From: Candidatus Kurthia intestinigallinarum
GTDB taxonomy: Bacteria > Bacillota > Bacilli > Bacillales_A > Planococcaceae
Length of the DNA: 62,608 nt
Direction of reading: 5' to 3'
NCBI RefSeq assembly: GCF_003991225.1
Contig: NZ_JTFC01000010.1
Span: forward strand, 1-62,608
Below, piece by piece: positions 19,228 to 27,654 of this stretch; within the stretch, counting starts at the first letter, position 1, and each line of letters opens with the position of its first letter. The translations under genes were made by a program, and so were the position numbers. The notes under the pieces were generated by a model. That model was given only the letters and a program-made list of their open reading frames with translations. It did no database searches and had not been told where the DNA came from.

Positions 19228-20715
19228 ATGACGAACAATAACAATGAAAAGTTAACGACCATCACTGGTGCTCCAGTCGTATCACATGATAATACACAAA
19301 CAGCTGGCCGTCGTGGACCAGTTTTATTACAAGACGTATTCTTAATTGAAAAATTAGCAAACTTTAACCGTGAAGTAATTCCAGAACGTCGTATGCATGC
19401 AAAAGGTTCAGGTGCATTCGGTACATTTACTGTTACAAATGATATTACAAAATATACAAAAGCAAAAATCTTCTCTGAAGTAGGTAAACAAACAGAGATG
19501 TTCGCGCGTTTCTCTACAGTAGCTGGTGAACGTGGTGCTGCTGATGCTGAACGTGATATCCGCGGTTTCGCATTGAAATTCTACACTGAAGAAGGTAACT
19601 GGGATATGGTTGGTAACAACACACCTGTATTTTTCTTCCGTGACCCATTACACTTCCCAGACTTAAACCACGTTGTAAAACGTGACCCTAAAACGAATAT
19701 GCATAATGCAAATTCTAACTGGGATTTCTGGACAATGTTACCTGAAGCATTACACCAAGTAACAATCGTTATGTCTGACCGTGGTATTCCAAATGGTTAC
19801 CGCCATATGCATGGATTCGGTTCTCACACCTATTCATTCATCAACGCTGAAAACGAACGCGTATATGTGAAATTCCACTTCCGTACACAACAAGGTATCG
19901 AAAACCTTACAAACGAAGAAGCTGGTGCAATCATCGCTTCTGACCGTGAATCTTCACAACGTGACTTATTCGATTCAATCGAAAAAGGTGACTTCCCTAA
20001 ATGGAAAATGTTCATCCAAGTTATGACAGAAGAACAAGCGCGCAACCATAAAGATAACCCATTCGATTTAACAAAAGTTTGGTACAAATCTGAGTACCCA
20101 CTAATCGAAGTTGGTGAATTCGAATTAAACCGTAACCCTGAAAACTACTTCGCTGATGTTGAGCAAGCTGCTTTCGCGCCATCAAACGTTGTACCAGGTA
20201 TCTCATTCTCACCTGACCGTATGCTACAAGCTCGTTTATTCGGCTACCAAGATGCAACACGTTACCGTTTAGGCGTGAACCATCACCAAATTCCTGTAAA
20301 CGCACCAAAATGTCCATTCATGGTATACCACCGCGATGGTCAAGGTCGTGCAGATGGTAACCGTGGTTCTGCAATCACTTACTATCCAAACAGCTACGGT
20401 GCATTACATGGTCAACCAGAATACAAAGACCCTGCATTACAACTTGATGGACCTGCTGATATCTATGACTTCCGCGAAGATGATAATAACTACTTCGAGC
20501 AACCAGGTAAATTATTCAACTTAATGAATGACGACCAAAAACAACAATTATTCAACAACACTGCTGCAGAAATGAATGGCGTAGAAGACTTCATTAAAGA
20601 ACGCCACATCATCCACTGCCATAAAGCGGATCCAGCTTATGGTGAAGGTGTTGCAAAAGCTTTAGGCATCGATATCAATTCAATCGACCTAAATAAAGAA
20701 ATCAAATACTTCTAG
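19228..20715 (+). CDS. katA: Monofunctional heme catalase
   Basis: The 495-residue enzyme breaks down hydrogen peroxide. It contains the catalytic His57 region ([14 protein letters not shown]), Asn131 ([13 protein letters not shown]), the [10 protein letters not shown] segment and the proximal heme Tyr motif [14 protein letters not shown]. Length fits the small-subunit catalases of Bacillus. GGGAGG precedes the ATG by 10 bp. Codon choice is strongly biased (for example GGT, CGT, AAC) compared with neighbours, which suggests high expression. A PerR-like box upstream suggests peroxide induction. Confidence 0.97.
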   Translation: MTNNNNEKLTTITGAPVVSHDNTQTAGRRGPVLLQDVFLIEKLANFNREVIPERRMHAKGSGAFGTFTVTNDITKYTKAKIFSEVGKQTEMFARFSTVAGERGAADAERDIRGFALKFYTEEGNWDMVGNNTPVFFFRDPLHFPDLNHVVKRDPKTNMHNANSNWDFWTMLPEALHQVTIVMSDRGIPNGYRHMHGFGSHTYSFINAENERVYVKFHFRTQQGIENLTNEEAGAIIASDRESSQRDLFDSIEKGDFPKWKMFIQVMTEEQARNHKDNPFDLTKVWYKSEYPLIEVGEFELNRNPENYFADVEQAAFAPSNVVPGISFSPDRMLQARLFGYQDATRYRLGVNHHQIPVNAPKCPFMVYHRDGQGRADGNRGSAITYYPNSYGALHGQPEYKDPALQLDGPADIYDFREDDNNYFEQPGKLFNLMNDDQKQQLFNNTAAEMNGVEDFIKERHIIHCHKADPAYGEGVAKALGIDINSIDLNKEIKYF

Positions 20716-20746
20716 ACACTAGATAATCCGACAATTATCCGTCTAT

Positions 20747-20782
20747 AAAAGAGAAGTGGCTTTGGCTACTTCTCTTTTTTTT
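20747..20782 (+). terminator. Terminator after catalase
   Basis: The stem AAGAGAAGTGGCT / CTACTTCTCTTTT is followed by a run of T, about 30 bp after the stop. It replaces the left arm of repeat copy D. Confidence 0.85.
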
Positions 20783-20880
20783 ACGTTCATAACGAAAAAC
20801 CGGAACCGCGCTACAGCACGATTCCGGTTTTTCTTCTATTCATAGGAGCGGTGATTTTAACACATATGTCCCAGCCCCAT
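20783..20880 (-). repeat. Convergent-junction repeat, copy D (partial)
   Basis: Reversed copy with central hairpin at about 20795-20833 and the right arm ending TGTCCCAGCCCC. The left arm is replaced by the catalase terminator, so this copy is shorter. Confidence 0.8.
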
Positions 20881-20893
20881 CTATTATAAAAAA

Positions 20894-21034
20894 TTATAAG
20901 CTGTCGTTGTCATTTACAGTTGTTGATGCGTAATAATTACGGTCTCGGTCATCATTCGATTCGTTATCGTTTGGACCACATGCTGTGAGTACAAGAATGC
21001 ACGCCGTCAACACGAATACTAGTTTTTTCTTCAT
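20894..21034 (-). CDS. Very small lipoprotein (46 residues)
   Basis: A 46-codon gene with AAAGGAGG before the ATG. The product starts MKKKLVFVLTACILVLTACG: a basic n-region, hydrophobic core and lipobox LTAC-G with Cys at 19. The 27-residue mature part is polar and rich in Asn, Asp and Arg. It should be a lipid-anchored surface peptide of unknown role. It resembles no family I can name. It may be co-regulated with the nearby AEC transporter, which lies upstream on the same strand. Confidence 0.75.
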   Translation of the reverse strand: MKKKLVFVLTACILVLTACGPNDNESNDDRDRNYYASTTVNDNDSL

Positions 21035-21097
21035 CGAATAACGGCCTCCTTTCATTATTTAGCCATATTTTACTACACAATAACCAATTAGACAAAT

Positions 21098-22030
21098 TTA
21101 AACTGGATACAATAAACGAGCCATATAAATCACAATTGTAACGGTCAAGCAGCTGACAATCGTTGTCACAAGCACTGTTTGCGCTGCTAAATCCGGCTCC
21201 ACATCATATTCAAGTGCAAGAGAGGAGCTATTTCGTGATGTCGGGAATGAACTCGCAATGAGCAGTGACTGCGCCACAATGCCGTCAAACCGGAATAAAT
21301 AAATGAGCACCATTGCCACAGAAGGTCCTAAAATCAGACGACCAAAGCAGCTTAAATACAGCATCTTATTAAACAATGTTTTCATTTTAATTTTCGCGAG
21401 CTGTGCCCCTAAGGTAATAAGTGCAATCGCAATAAAGGAATCTGCTACATGATTCAGTGGAATACTAACGAACTGTGGTAGCGGAATATCAAAATAATTC
21501 ATAATCGAGCCTAAAATAAGTGCATGAACAATCGGTAATTTAATAATATCACGTAAAATATCAAGCCCTTTTTTTGAAGTTGCAATCAAATTGTATAAAC
21601 CATACGTATAGGTCGTTAAGTTTTGAACGACAATCGTAATAATTTGAATCGCCGTCCCAAGAGGTTGTGTACTAAAAACCATCTGACTTACGGGCAAGCC
21701 GTAGTTTCCGGAGTTCATAAGGACGATGCTATTTTTAAATACTGCCGCCTTCGCTCCTTCTAAGCGCAGGATTTTCACGAGTAAATTACTAATTAGCATG
21801 AGTGAGAAAATAAACGTGAATAAATAAAGAAGAATTTTTCCGAGTACCGCCGCATCAACTTCTGTTTCATAAATATTTAAAAAAATCGCAGCGGGCATTA
21901 AACAAAATGTCACCAAATTTGATAATGCTTTTAAATTAAATTGAAATCGTTTTTGAATAACGCCACCTAATACAAGTAATAGCAAAATGGGCGCAACGAC
22001 TTGAAAGAAAATCATGCTTAAATAGTACAT
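21098..22030 (-). CDS. AEC (auxin efflux carrier) family transporter
   Basis: The 310-residue protein has about 10 membrane segments with the AEC N-terminal pattern (FQVVAPILLLLVLGG) and the NSGNYGLPVSQ motif in the middle, which is typical of the family. Bacterial members export or import small carboxylates such as malate, but the substrate here is unknown. GAGGTGA lies 5 bp before the ATG. Confidence 0.85.
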   Translation of the reverse strand: MYYLSMIFFQVVAPILLLLVLGGVIQKRFQFNLKALSNLVTFCLMPAAIFLNIYETEVDAAVLGKILLYLFTFIFSLMLISNLLVKILRLEGAKAAVFKNSIVLMNSGNYGLPVSQMVFSTQPLGTAIQIITIVVQNLTTYTYGLYNLIATSKKGLDILRDIIKLPIVHALILGSIMNYFDIPLPQFVSIPLNHVADSFIAIALITLGAQLAKIKMKTLFNKMLYLSCFGRLILGPSVAMVLIYLFRFDGIVAQSLLIASSFPTSRNSSSLALEYDVEPDLAAQTVLVTTIVSCLTVTIVIYMARLLYPV

Positions 22031-22188
22031 TCTGTCACCTCAAATTGTTATTTCATTTTCATTATGCCCCTTTTTAGCAAAAAGAAAAAGAGGGCCAGAT
22101 GATTCATCCCAATCACCTAACGCTCTTTTCTAATATTTCCTTTTTGCTATTTGCTCTTAAATTGAATCGTTCAATCAATGATGCAAGA

Positions 22189-22638
22189 CTACTGAATTTT
22201 TGCGTAATGGTCACGCGTCAGTGGTTCATCGAAGCTTGTGAAGATGCGGAATCCTTCTGTATCTACAATACGATAATGATGACTTAAAAGATTTTGCTGT
22301 AAACGATACGCAGTCGTTTCTTCAAGCGTTTTCCACCATACATTCGTATTTGGTGTTGTTTTCATTGGTCGAGTAATGCAATCATGCGCAGTTAGTTCAA
22401 TTACTTCGAGTGGATCGCCACCCATTACGTTTTGTAAAATTGTGCTGTCTCTAAATAACGCACAGATCGTTACAGCCACATTCCACCCACAGGCAATTCG
22501 TTGTTTTTCGATTTGCACGAGTGTCTTTTTTGAAATACCCACAATATCCGCCATTTGGTCTTGTGTGTAACTGTTTTCTGTACGTATAAGCTTGATCTTT
22601 TCCGAAACAATTTGAATAATTTCTTCGCGATTCATCAT
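22189..22638 (-). CDS. XRE-type helix-turn-helix regulator
   Basis: The 149-residue protein has a Cro/C1-type HTH at about 10-55 (YTQDQMADIVGISKKTLVQIEKQR), then a C-terminal part of unknown fold containing WWKTLEETTAYRLQQN. It should bind DNA; its target is unknown, though the AEC gene next to it is a natural candidate. AGAGG lies 5 bp before the first ATG (22638) and 8 bp before a second (22635), so either could be used. Confidence 0.75.
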   Translation of the reverse strand: MMNREEIIQIVSEKIKLIRTENSYTQDQMADIVGISKKTLVQIEKQRIACGWNVAVTICALFRDSTILQNVMGGDPLEVIELTAHDCITRPMKTTPNTNVWWKTLEETTAYRLQQNLLSHHYRIVDTEGFRIFTSFDEPLTRDHYAKIQ

Positions 22639-22783
22639 TTCCACCTCTCTTTCACATGTTACACATTTTCAAATGAAATGGATATTTAAAAAAGAGATGA
22701 TCGTTAAAATAATCCGAAAAAATTGTCTATTTTGTTACCATTATTATGCCAGTTAATCAATTAACGTATTTTGTGAGATATGA

Positions 22784-24358
22784 CTATTTAGCTAGGATAA
22801 CTTGGTTCCTGCCATGTTCTTTTGCATAATAGAGCGCATCATCTGCCTTTTCAAGTAATTGTTTCGGATGATGTGCATCCACTGGAAATGTCGCTACACC
22901 TGCTGACAATGTCACCTGAATGGCATGCGGTGCAGCCGTTGATTCTACATCCTGACGCAGTAGCTCCGCCATTGTCATCGCAATATCACTCGGTGTATTC
23001 GGTAGTAAAATCACGAACTCTTCTCCGCCATAGCGGCAGCATACATCTTCACTACGTGCGACATTCTCCATTTTGCGTGCTAAAAACTGTAGTACCTCAT
23101 CCCCCACGCCATGCCCATAGGTGTCATTAATTGATTTAAATTTATCAATATCAATTAAAATAAGCGAATACATACGCTGCTCAATATGCCAGCTATTCAT
23201 TAACTCATCAATGGTACGACGATTCGTCAGTCCTGTTAGCGCATCAGTTGCCGATTGGTCTCGGAAAAAATGCACTTGGTTGTGTAAATGTGAGAAGCTC
23301 GACATCAGCGATTGCTTTAATTGAATTGCCTCATAATACCAAGCCGTGACACTTTGGAAGTTTTTCTGCGCAGCATCCGCCTCATCGCGGTCTACCACTG
23401 TAATATCCGCAAGTTCCTGCAGTGGCTTTGCGATTTTACGTGCAAGCATAATGACAATTACTAAAGCTAACAATAATAAAGGCAATCCAACAAGCATCAT
23501 ATGATTGACCATTTCACCTGCTGGTGCTAATGCTAGTTCCGTTGGGCGCTGTGTAATAACACCCCAGCCGCTAATTTCCATCTTCGCATAGCCTACGAGC
23601 ATATCTGTATTTTTCGTATTTACAACGCGTTCGGCCCCTGTCTCTGAATCGGTCGTTAGCATTTTTTTAACGACCGTATTTTTCATCACATTATCGCCAA
23701 TACGTGTCTTATCTTCATGATAAATAATTTGACCGTCCGCATCGACAACATACGCATACGAGCCATCCTCATACGGATGCTTGCCAAGCAATTGGTTTAA
23801 GACATTATTTTCTTTTAGATAAATCGTGCCACCTAACACACCTAAAAAGCGATTATTGGCATCATAAATTGGTGTCGAAATAAAGATGATTTCACGCCCG
23901 GAAGTCGTTGTTTTATACGGCTTTGAAATCATTGGTTTTCGTTCTTCAAGCGCTTTTTTCGACGCCCTAGATGTCACCTTAATTCCTTTTAAATTTAGTG
24001 ACTGCGGCGAAGTAGCAATGATTTTTCCTTTTGCATTCATTACAATAATGGAATTAAAAGCGGTCGAGCCGCGGCGTAATAAATCCGCCTTGCGTTCTAA
24101 TCGTTCTCCGTCATCCATATAAGCACTCATCTCAGTCGCATTTACATTTAATAACTTAAATGTTTCCTCTAAATAACCATTTGCACTTGATGCAAGCTTC
24201 TCAGCATATACTCGATGGGTTTCAAGTGTATTTTCTGTGAGTGTCTTTTCGTTCATACGATAACCACTCCAAATACTTACCAACGACGTTAAAAACACCG
24301 CTAAAAAGGCAACACCCATAATTAAATATTGCAATTTAAACGTTGTATATTTTTTCAT
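22784..24358 (-). CDS. Membrane diguanylate cyclase with extracellular dCache sensor
   Basis: The 524-residue protein has a membrane helix at about 12-32, an extracellular dCache-like sensor (about 35-285), a second helix (about 288-306) and a C-terminal GGDEF domain. The active site is intact (GGEEF, 444-448, after DIDKFKSINDTYGHGVGD), and an RxxD inhibitory site (R435-D438) lies five residues before it. It should make c-di-GMP under feedback control. The ATG at 24358 follows TTGAGGTC; an earlier start at 24391 has no site. It is the only active-looking cyclase in the window and could feed the exopolysaccharide operon. Confidence 0.92.
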   Translation of the reverse strand: MKKYTTFKLQYLIMGVAFLAVFLTSLVSIWSGYRMNEKTLTENTLETHRVYAEKLASSANGYLEETFKLLNVNATEMSAYMDDGERLERKADLLRRGSTAFNSIIVMNAKGKIIATSPQSLNLKGIKVTSRASKKALEERKPMISKPYKTTTSGREIIFISTPIYDANNRFLGVLGGTIYLKENNVLNQLLGKHPYEDGSYAYVVDADGQIIYHEDKTRIGDNVMKNTVVKKMLTTDSETGAERVVNTKNTDMLVGYAKMEISGWGVITQRPTELALAPAGEMVNHMMLVGLPLLLLALVIVIMLARKIAKPLQELADITVVDRDEADAAQKNFQSVTAWYYEAIQLKQSLMSSFSHLHNQVHFFRDQSATDALTGLTNRRTIDELMNSWHIEQRMYSLILIDIDKFKSINDTYGHGVGDEVLQFLARKMENVARSEDVCCRYGGEEFVILLPNTPSDIAMTMAELLRQDVESTAAPHAIQVTLSAGVATFPVDAHHPKQLLEKADDALYYAKEHGRNQVILAK

Positions 24359-24504
24359 TGTAGACCTCAATTTTTTGTGACTTATACGCATTTTAACATA
24401 CCCTTTTTACCTAATGTAAGCAATATAGCAAGTACTTAATTATTTAATTAACTGTCATTTTTTAGACTTTCATCGTATCTTTTCCTATAAATATCCAATT
24501 TGTA

Positions 24505-24533
24505 TTGATGGAAATCCTTACCTGTTTTATAAT
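24505..24533 (+). promoter_or_regulatory. Promoter of the candidate small RNA
   Basis: TTGATG (24505-24510) and a perfect TATAAT (24528-24533) are 17 bp apart. No open reading frame with a ribosome site follows before the terminator at 24703. Confidence 0.65.
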
Positions 24534-24539
24534 TGAGAT

Positions 24540-24745
24540 AGATTAGAATATTAGGAATTAGTCCCCCTGTATTCTTATCGCCTTGCTAGTATCGCTCATA
24601 CTAGTACCGTGCATGGTTCTACATTATGTTGAAGGTCGTTCCCCAAATGACTTTATATTTTACACATAACGCACACCCAAAAGTAGAACTCTCCTTAATT
24701 GTAAAAAGCGCCATTCTTCCCCCAAAAAGAATGGCGCTTTTTCAT
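24540..24745 (+). ncRNA. Candidate small regulatory RNA (~205 nt) with C-rich motifs
   Basis: A strong promoter and a strong terminator bracket about 205 nt with no supported gene. Hairpins are visible: CTAGTAT/ATACTAG (24586-24604) and GTTCTAC/GTAGAAC (24616-24689). Three T-C-rich stretches, TCCCCC (24562), TTCCCC (24639) and TTCCCCC in the terminator loop (24717), lie in regions likely to be unpaired, like the UCCC seed motifs of Staphylococcus small RNAs. It does not match any RNA family I can recall, and its targets are unknown. It could also be a leader of the heme monooxygenase gene at 24816. Confidence 0.5.
24703..24744 (+). terminator. Terminator of the candidate small RNA
   Basis: The perfect stem AAAAAGCGCCATTCTT / AAGAATGGCGCTTTTT has a C-rich loop. 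It lies 70 bp before a gene on the same strand, so it must end an upstream transcript. Confidence 0.85.
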
Positions 24746-24815
24746 TGCAACAATATCGAAAATAATATAGGATTTTTACTGTATAGTATATTTATAACTA
24801 AAGGAGTGGCAATTT

Positions 24816-25163
24816 ATGTTTATCGTAACAAACCGCATTCAAGTTAAAAAAGGTTTTGCAGAAAAAATGGCGCCACGTTTCACAGCAAATGAAGGCTTAA
24901 AAGATTTTAAAGGATTCGTGAAAACAGAGGTAGCTGTTGCACGCGACTTTGAAGACTATGATGAAATGAGCGTTAATATGTTCTGGGAATCATTAGAAGA
25001 CTTTAAAGTATGGCGTGAAAGTGATGCTTTCAAAGCTGCACACAAACGTCCAGAACCAAAAGAAGGCGAAGCAGCTCCAAAACATGGTGGCCCAGAAGCT
25101 GGTTCACCAATGCTAGGCAGCCAAATCGTTATTTCAGAAATCGTTTCTTCAACAGAAGCATAA
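24816..25163 (+). CDS. IsdG/HmoA-type heme-degrading monooxygenase
   Basis: The 115-residue protein has the ferredoxin-like ABM fold of IsdG/IsdI. The catalytic triad of Staphylococcus IsdG (Asn7, Trp67, His77) is matched at Asn6, Trp66 and His76, with DAFKAAHK around the His ligand. It should open heme to release iron in the cytosol. AAAGGAGTGG precedes the ATG. A glycine- and proline-rich insert (about 77-100) before the last strand is longer than in IsdG. The heme uptake operon at 57.6-60.7 kb could supply its substrate. Confidence 0.85.
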   Translation: MFIVTNRIQVKKGFAEKMAPRFTANEGLKDFKGFVKTEVAVARDFEDYDEMSVNMFWESLEDFKVWRESDAFKAAHKRPEPKEGEAAPKHGGPEAGSPMLGSQIVISEIVSSTEA

Positions 25164-25173
25164 CATTATATAG

Positions 25174-25204
25174 AAAAGGAACTGCTTAGGTAGTTCCTTT
25201 TTTT
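25174..25204 (+). terminator. Terminator after the heme monooxygenase gene
   Basis: Stem AAAGGAACT / AGTTCCTTT with a T run, 11 bp after the stop. Confidence 0.85.
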
Positions 25205-25306
25205 ATGTTCTTAATTAGCTGATGGATTTTTCTGACTATTATCTGTATGATGAAAGTATTCAATTTAATTCTTACTAACAAACTATGTTTTAAGGAGATG
25301 CTTTAT

Positions 25307-26467
25307 ATGGCTGCACTTAATGCTTTTATTAAAAATGACAATCAGCAAGCGATGATTACACAATTACATACACTAAAAAGAAACATCGAGGAACGCGGTG
25401 CAAAGGCCGATTTAGAAAATAGTTTCCCCGCTGAAAACTTCGAAGATTTATTAAACATTGGCTATAACAAAGTCACGCTACCAGCAGCATACGGTGGACT
25501 TGGCTTTGGTATTTACGATATGATTTTATTCCAAGAAACACTCGCAAGCTTTGATGCGGCAACGGCTTTATCGATCGGCTGGCATCTTGGTATTGTTGGT
25601 GATTTATATGATAAAAAACTGTGGGATGATGCGCATTTAGAAGATTTCGCAAAAAAAATCGTGAATGAGCGCGCTCTAACAAATCGTATTTTAAGCGAGG
25701 TCATTACAGGGAGCCCCACACGTGGTGGACGCCCTGGCACAAATGCGATATTTAGTGACGGGCAGTGGCATGTAAATGGCCATAAAAGTTTCGCATCTCT
25801 ATCTTATGCAACGACACATTATATTACTTCTGCATGGATTCCTGAAAAAGAATCAATCGGCTTTTTCTTAATTCCACAACAAAGTAATGGGTTAACGATT
25901 AAAGAAACATGGGATATGATGGGCATGCGCGGTACAGCAAGCCATGATTTAATTTTTGATGATGTCGTCTTACCAGAAGATGCGCTCGTTGAACTGAACA
26001 ATAAACCGCGCGGCGCAAAGGGAAATGGCTGGGCACTGCATATTCCAGCTGTTTATTTAGGCATTGCGCAAGCGGCTCGCGATCATGCGCTTGAATTTGC
26101 GCGTACGTATAAACCAAATAGCTTAGATTTCCCGATTGGTCAGCTCCCTCATATTCAGGAAAAAATTGGTCAGATGGAATTGAAGCTTACAACATCTCGC
26201 CATTTCTTATATGATGTGGCACAAAAATTTGAGGACCCGAAAACACATGACTATGCGGCAGGCCTGTTAGGTGCAGCGAAACATGTTGTTGTGAATAATG
26301 CACTTGATATTGTCGATATTGCGATGCGTATTGTTGGCGCTCAGAGCTTAAAGACAAGCAATCCACTTAATCGCTATTATCGCGATGTGCGTGCTGGACT
26401 TCATAATCCACCAATGGACGATATGACGATTACAAAATTAGCGACAGCGGCTTTAGAAGAAAACTAA
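25307..26467 (+). CDS. Acyl-CoA dehydrogenase family protein
   Basis: The 386-residue flavoenzyme shows the family order: N-terminal helices, a middle domain with WHVNGHKSFASLS and WDMMGMRGTASHDLIFDDVVLPED, and a C-terminal helical domain with KHVVVNNALDIVDIAMRIVGAQ. It should oxidise an acyl-CoA or a related substrate with FAD. It resembles Bacillus YdbM-like members; the true substrate is unknown. No ETF or beta-oxidation genes are near. The ATG at 25307 follows TAAGGAG; a start at 25247 lacks a site. Confidence 0.88.
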   Translation: MAALNAFIKNDNQQAMITQLHTLKRNIEERGAKADLENSFPAENFEDLLNIGYNKVTLPAAYGGLGFGIYDMILFQETLASFDAATALSIGWHLGIVGDLYDKKLWDDAHLEDFAKKIVNERALTNRILSEVITGSPTRGGRPGTNAIFSDGQWHVNGHKSFASLSYATTHYITSAWIPEKESIGFFLIPQQSNGLTIKETWDMMGMRGTASHDLIFDDVVLPEDALVELNNKPRGAKGNGWALHIPAVYLGIAQAARDHALEFARTYKPNSLDFPIGQLPHIQEKIGQMELKLTTSRHFLYDVAQKFEDPKTHDYAAGLLGAAKHVVVNNALDIVDIAMRIVGAQSLKTSNPLNRYYRDVRAGLHNPPMDDMTITKLATAALEEN

Positions 26468-26511
26468 AAAAAAGAAGACATCGCGAGTTTGCGCGATGCC
26501 TTCTTTTTTTT
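26467..26511. terminator. Bidirectional terminator, short GATGCC-type hairpin
   Basis: AAAGAAGACATCGCG / CGCGATGCCTTCTTT flanked by A and T runs, between convergent genes. A similar hairpin appears at 31515 and 55468. Confidence 0.85.
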
Positions 26512-26533
26512 AAACTATATCTTATTTTTACAA

Positions 26534-27430
26534 TTAACGGAATGTACCATAACCAACGATACGTTTATCCCAGTAACCATCATAAAGGTTTGAATATTTT
26601 ACACTGTTTCCTGCCGCATGAAGTAGTTTATTATTCCCTGCGTAGATTGAAACATGTGATACACCGCCACCTGATGTGTTGAAGAATACTAAATCACCTT
26701 TTTTAAGCTGTGATTTTGAAATCTTTTTTGAAGCTGTGTATTGTGCTGCTGACGTGCGTGGAATCGTTTTGCCTAACACTTTTTTATACACATAGCTTGT
26801 GAAGCCAGAGCAGTCAAAGCCATTTGGAGTCGATCCACCCCATACATAAGGAACACCTAAGAACTGTGCACCGTATGATGTTAATTTATCATATGATGAT
26901 GAGTTTGATGTTTGTGATACATATGATTTTAAATTTGATTTTGGTGTCCAGCCGTAGCCATTCACTTTTACCCAGCCAGCACCATTTACTGTGCGGTAAT
27001 AAGAAGTAGTAATCTTTTTACCTGATGCAAGTGTACCTAAGCGTTTATTATGTCCACCTGCTAAGTTATAGTAGTTTTTCGCTTTTTTCGTTACGAATGT
27101 TTTCTTATATGTTGATGCACTAGAGACTGTTAAGCGTTTAATATTAGCTCCAACAATCCAGCCTCGTTTCCCACCATTGTAAGAAATTTTGTACCATGTT
27201 TTACCATTTACAGTACGTTTATGTGTAAGTTTAATTTTTTTACTCTTTGAAACTGTGCCGACTTTTTTAGATGCTGCGCGGTAGTAAACATTTTTCGTAG
27301 CTGTCGTCACATATGTACCTGACACCTTCGTTGCTTGTGATGTTGCTGCGCTTGCTTGCGTTAAATCGATGCTCGTGACTGTCCCTAAACCTACTGCTGC
27401 TGCCATTGTTGTTGCTAGAATTTTCTTCAA
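26534..27430 (-). CDS. Secreted NlpC/P60 peptidoglycan endopeptidase with two SH3-type domains
   Basis: The 298-residue protein has a signal peptide (cleavage probably after ASA, about 28), two bacterial SH3-like wall-binding repeats (about 38-100 and 108-168) and a C-terminal NlpC/P60 domain. Catalytic residues are Cys207 (DCSGF), His259 (SHVSIYAG) and His271 (LHAA). It should cut peptide cross-links in cell-wall turnover. The start is TTG at 27430, supported by GGAG 7 bp upstream; no ATG fits. Confidence 0.93.
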   Translation of the reverse strand: MKKILATTMAAAVGLGTVTSIDLTQASAATSQATKVSGTYVTTATKNVYYRAASKKVGTVSKSKKIKLTHKRTVNGKTWYKISYNGGKRGWIVGANIKRLTVSSASTYKKTFVTKKAKNYYNLAGGHNKRLGTLASGKKITTSYYRTVNGAGWVKVNGYGWTPKSNLKSYVSQTSNSSSYDKLTSYGAQFLGVPYVWGGSTPNGFDCSGFTSYVYKKVLGKTIPRTSAAQYTASKKISKSQLKKGDLVFFNTSGGGVSHVSIYAGNNKLLHAAGNSVKYSNLYDGYWDKRIVGYGTFR

Positions 27431-27508
27431 AGTTAATCTCCATATTCTTTAGTATATTTTTGATATTTAAAATGTTTTTTATTATTTTCTTATTATTAAC
27501 TAATACTA

Positions 27509-27537
27509 ATTCTAGGATAATAACCCTTGTCATACAA
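27509..27537 (-). promoter_or_regulatory. Candidate promoter of the NlpC/P60 gene
   Basis: TTGTAT (27532-27537) and TAGAAT (27509-27514) are 17 bp apart on the minus strand, giving a leader of about 70 nt. Confidence 0.5.
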
Positions 27538-27654
27538 CGACAGTATGTTTACAAATCAATTAAGAAATATGACACGAGAATACTTTTCTGTAACATCGCT
27601 TTATTATTTGAAACATGAGATAATAGAAGAAACTTAAAAATGAAGGATGACATT

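Noticed and set aside
24626-24847. 73-codon plus-strand frame over the candidate small RNA
   Set aside because: No ribosome site, and it runs through a strong terminator and into the next gene.
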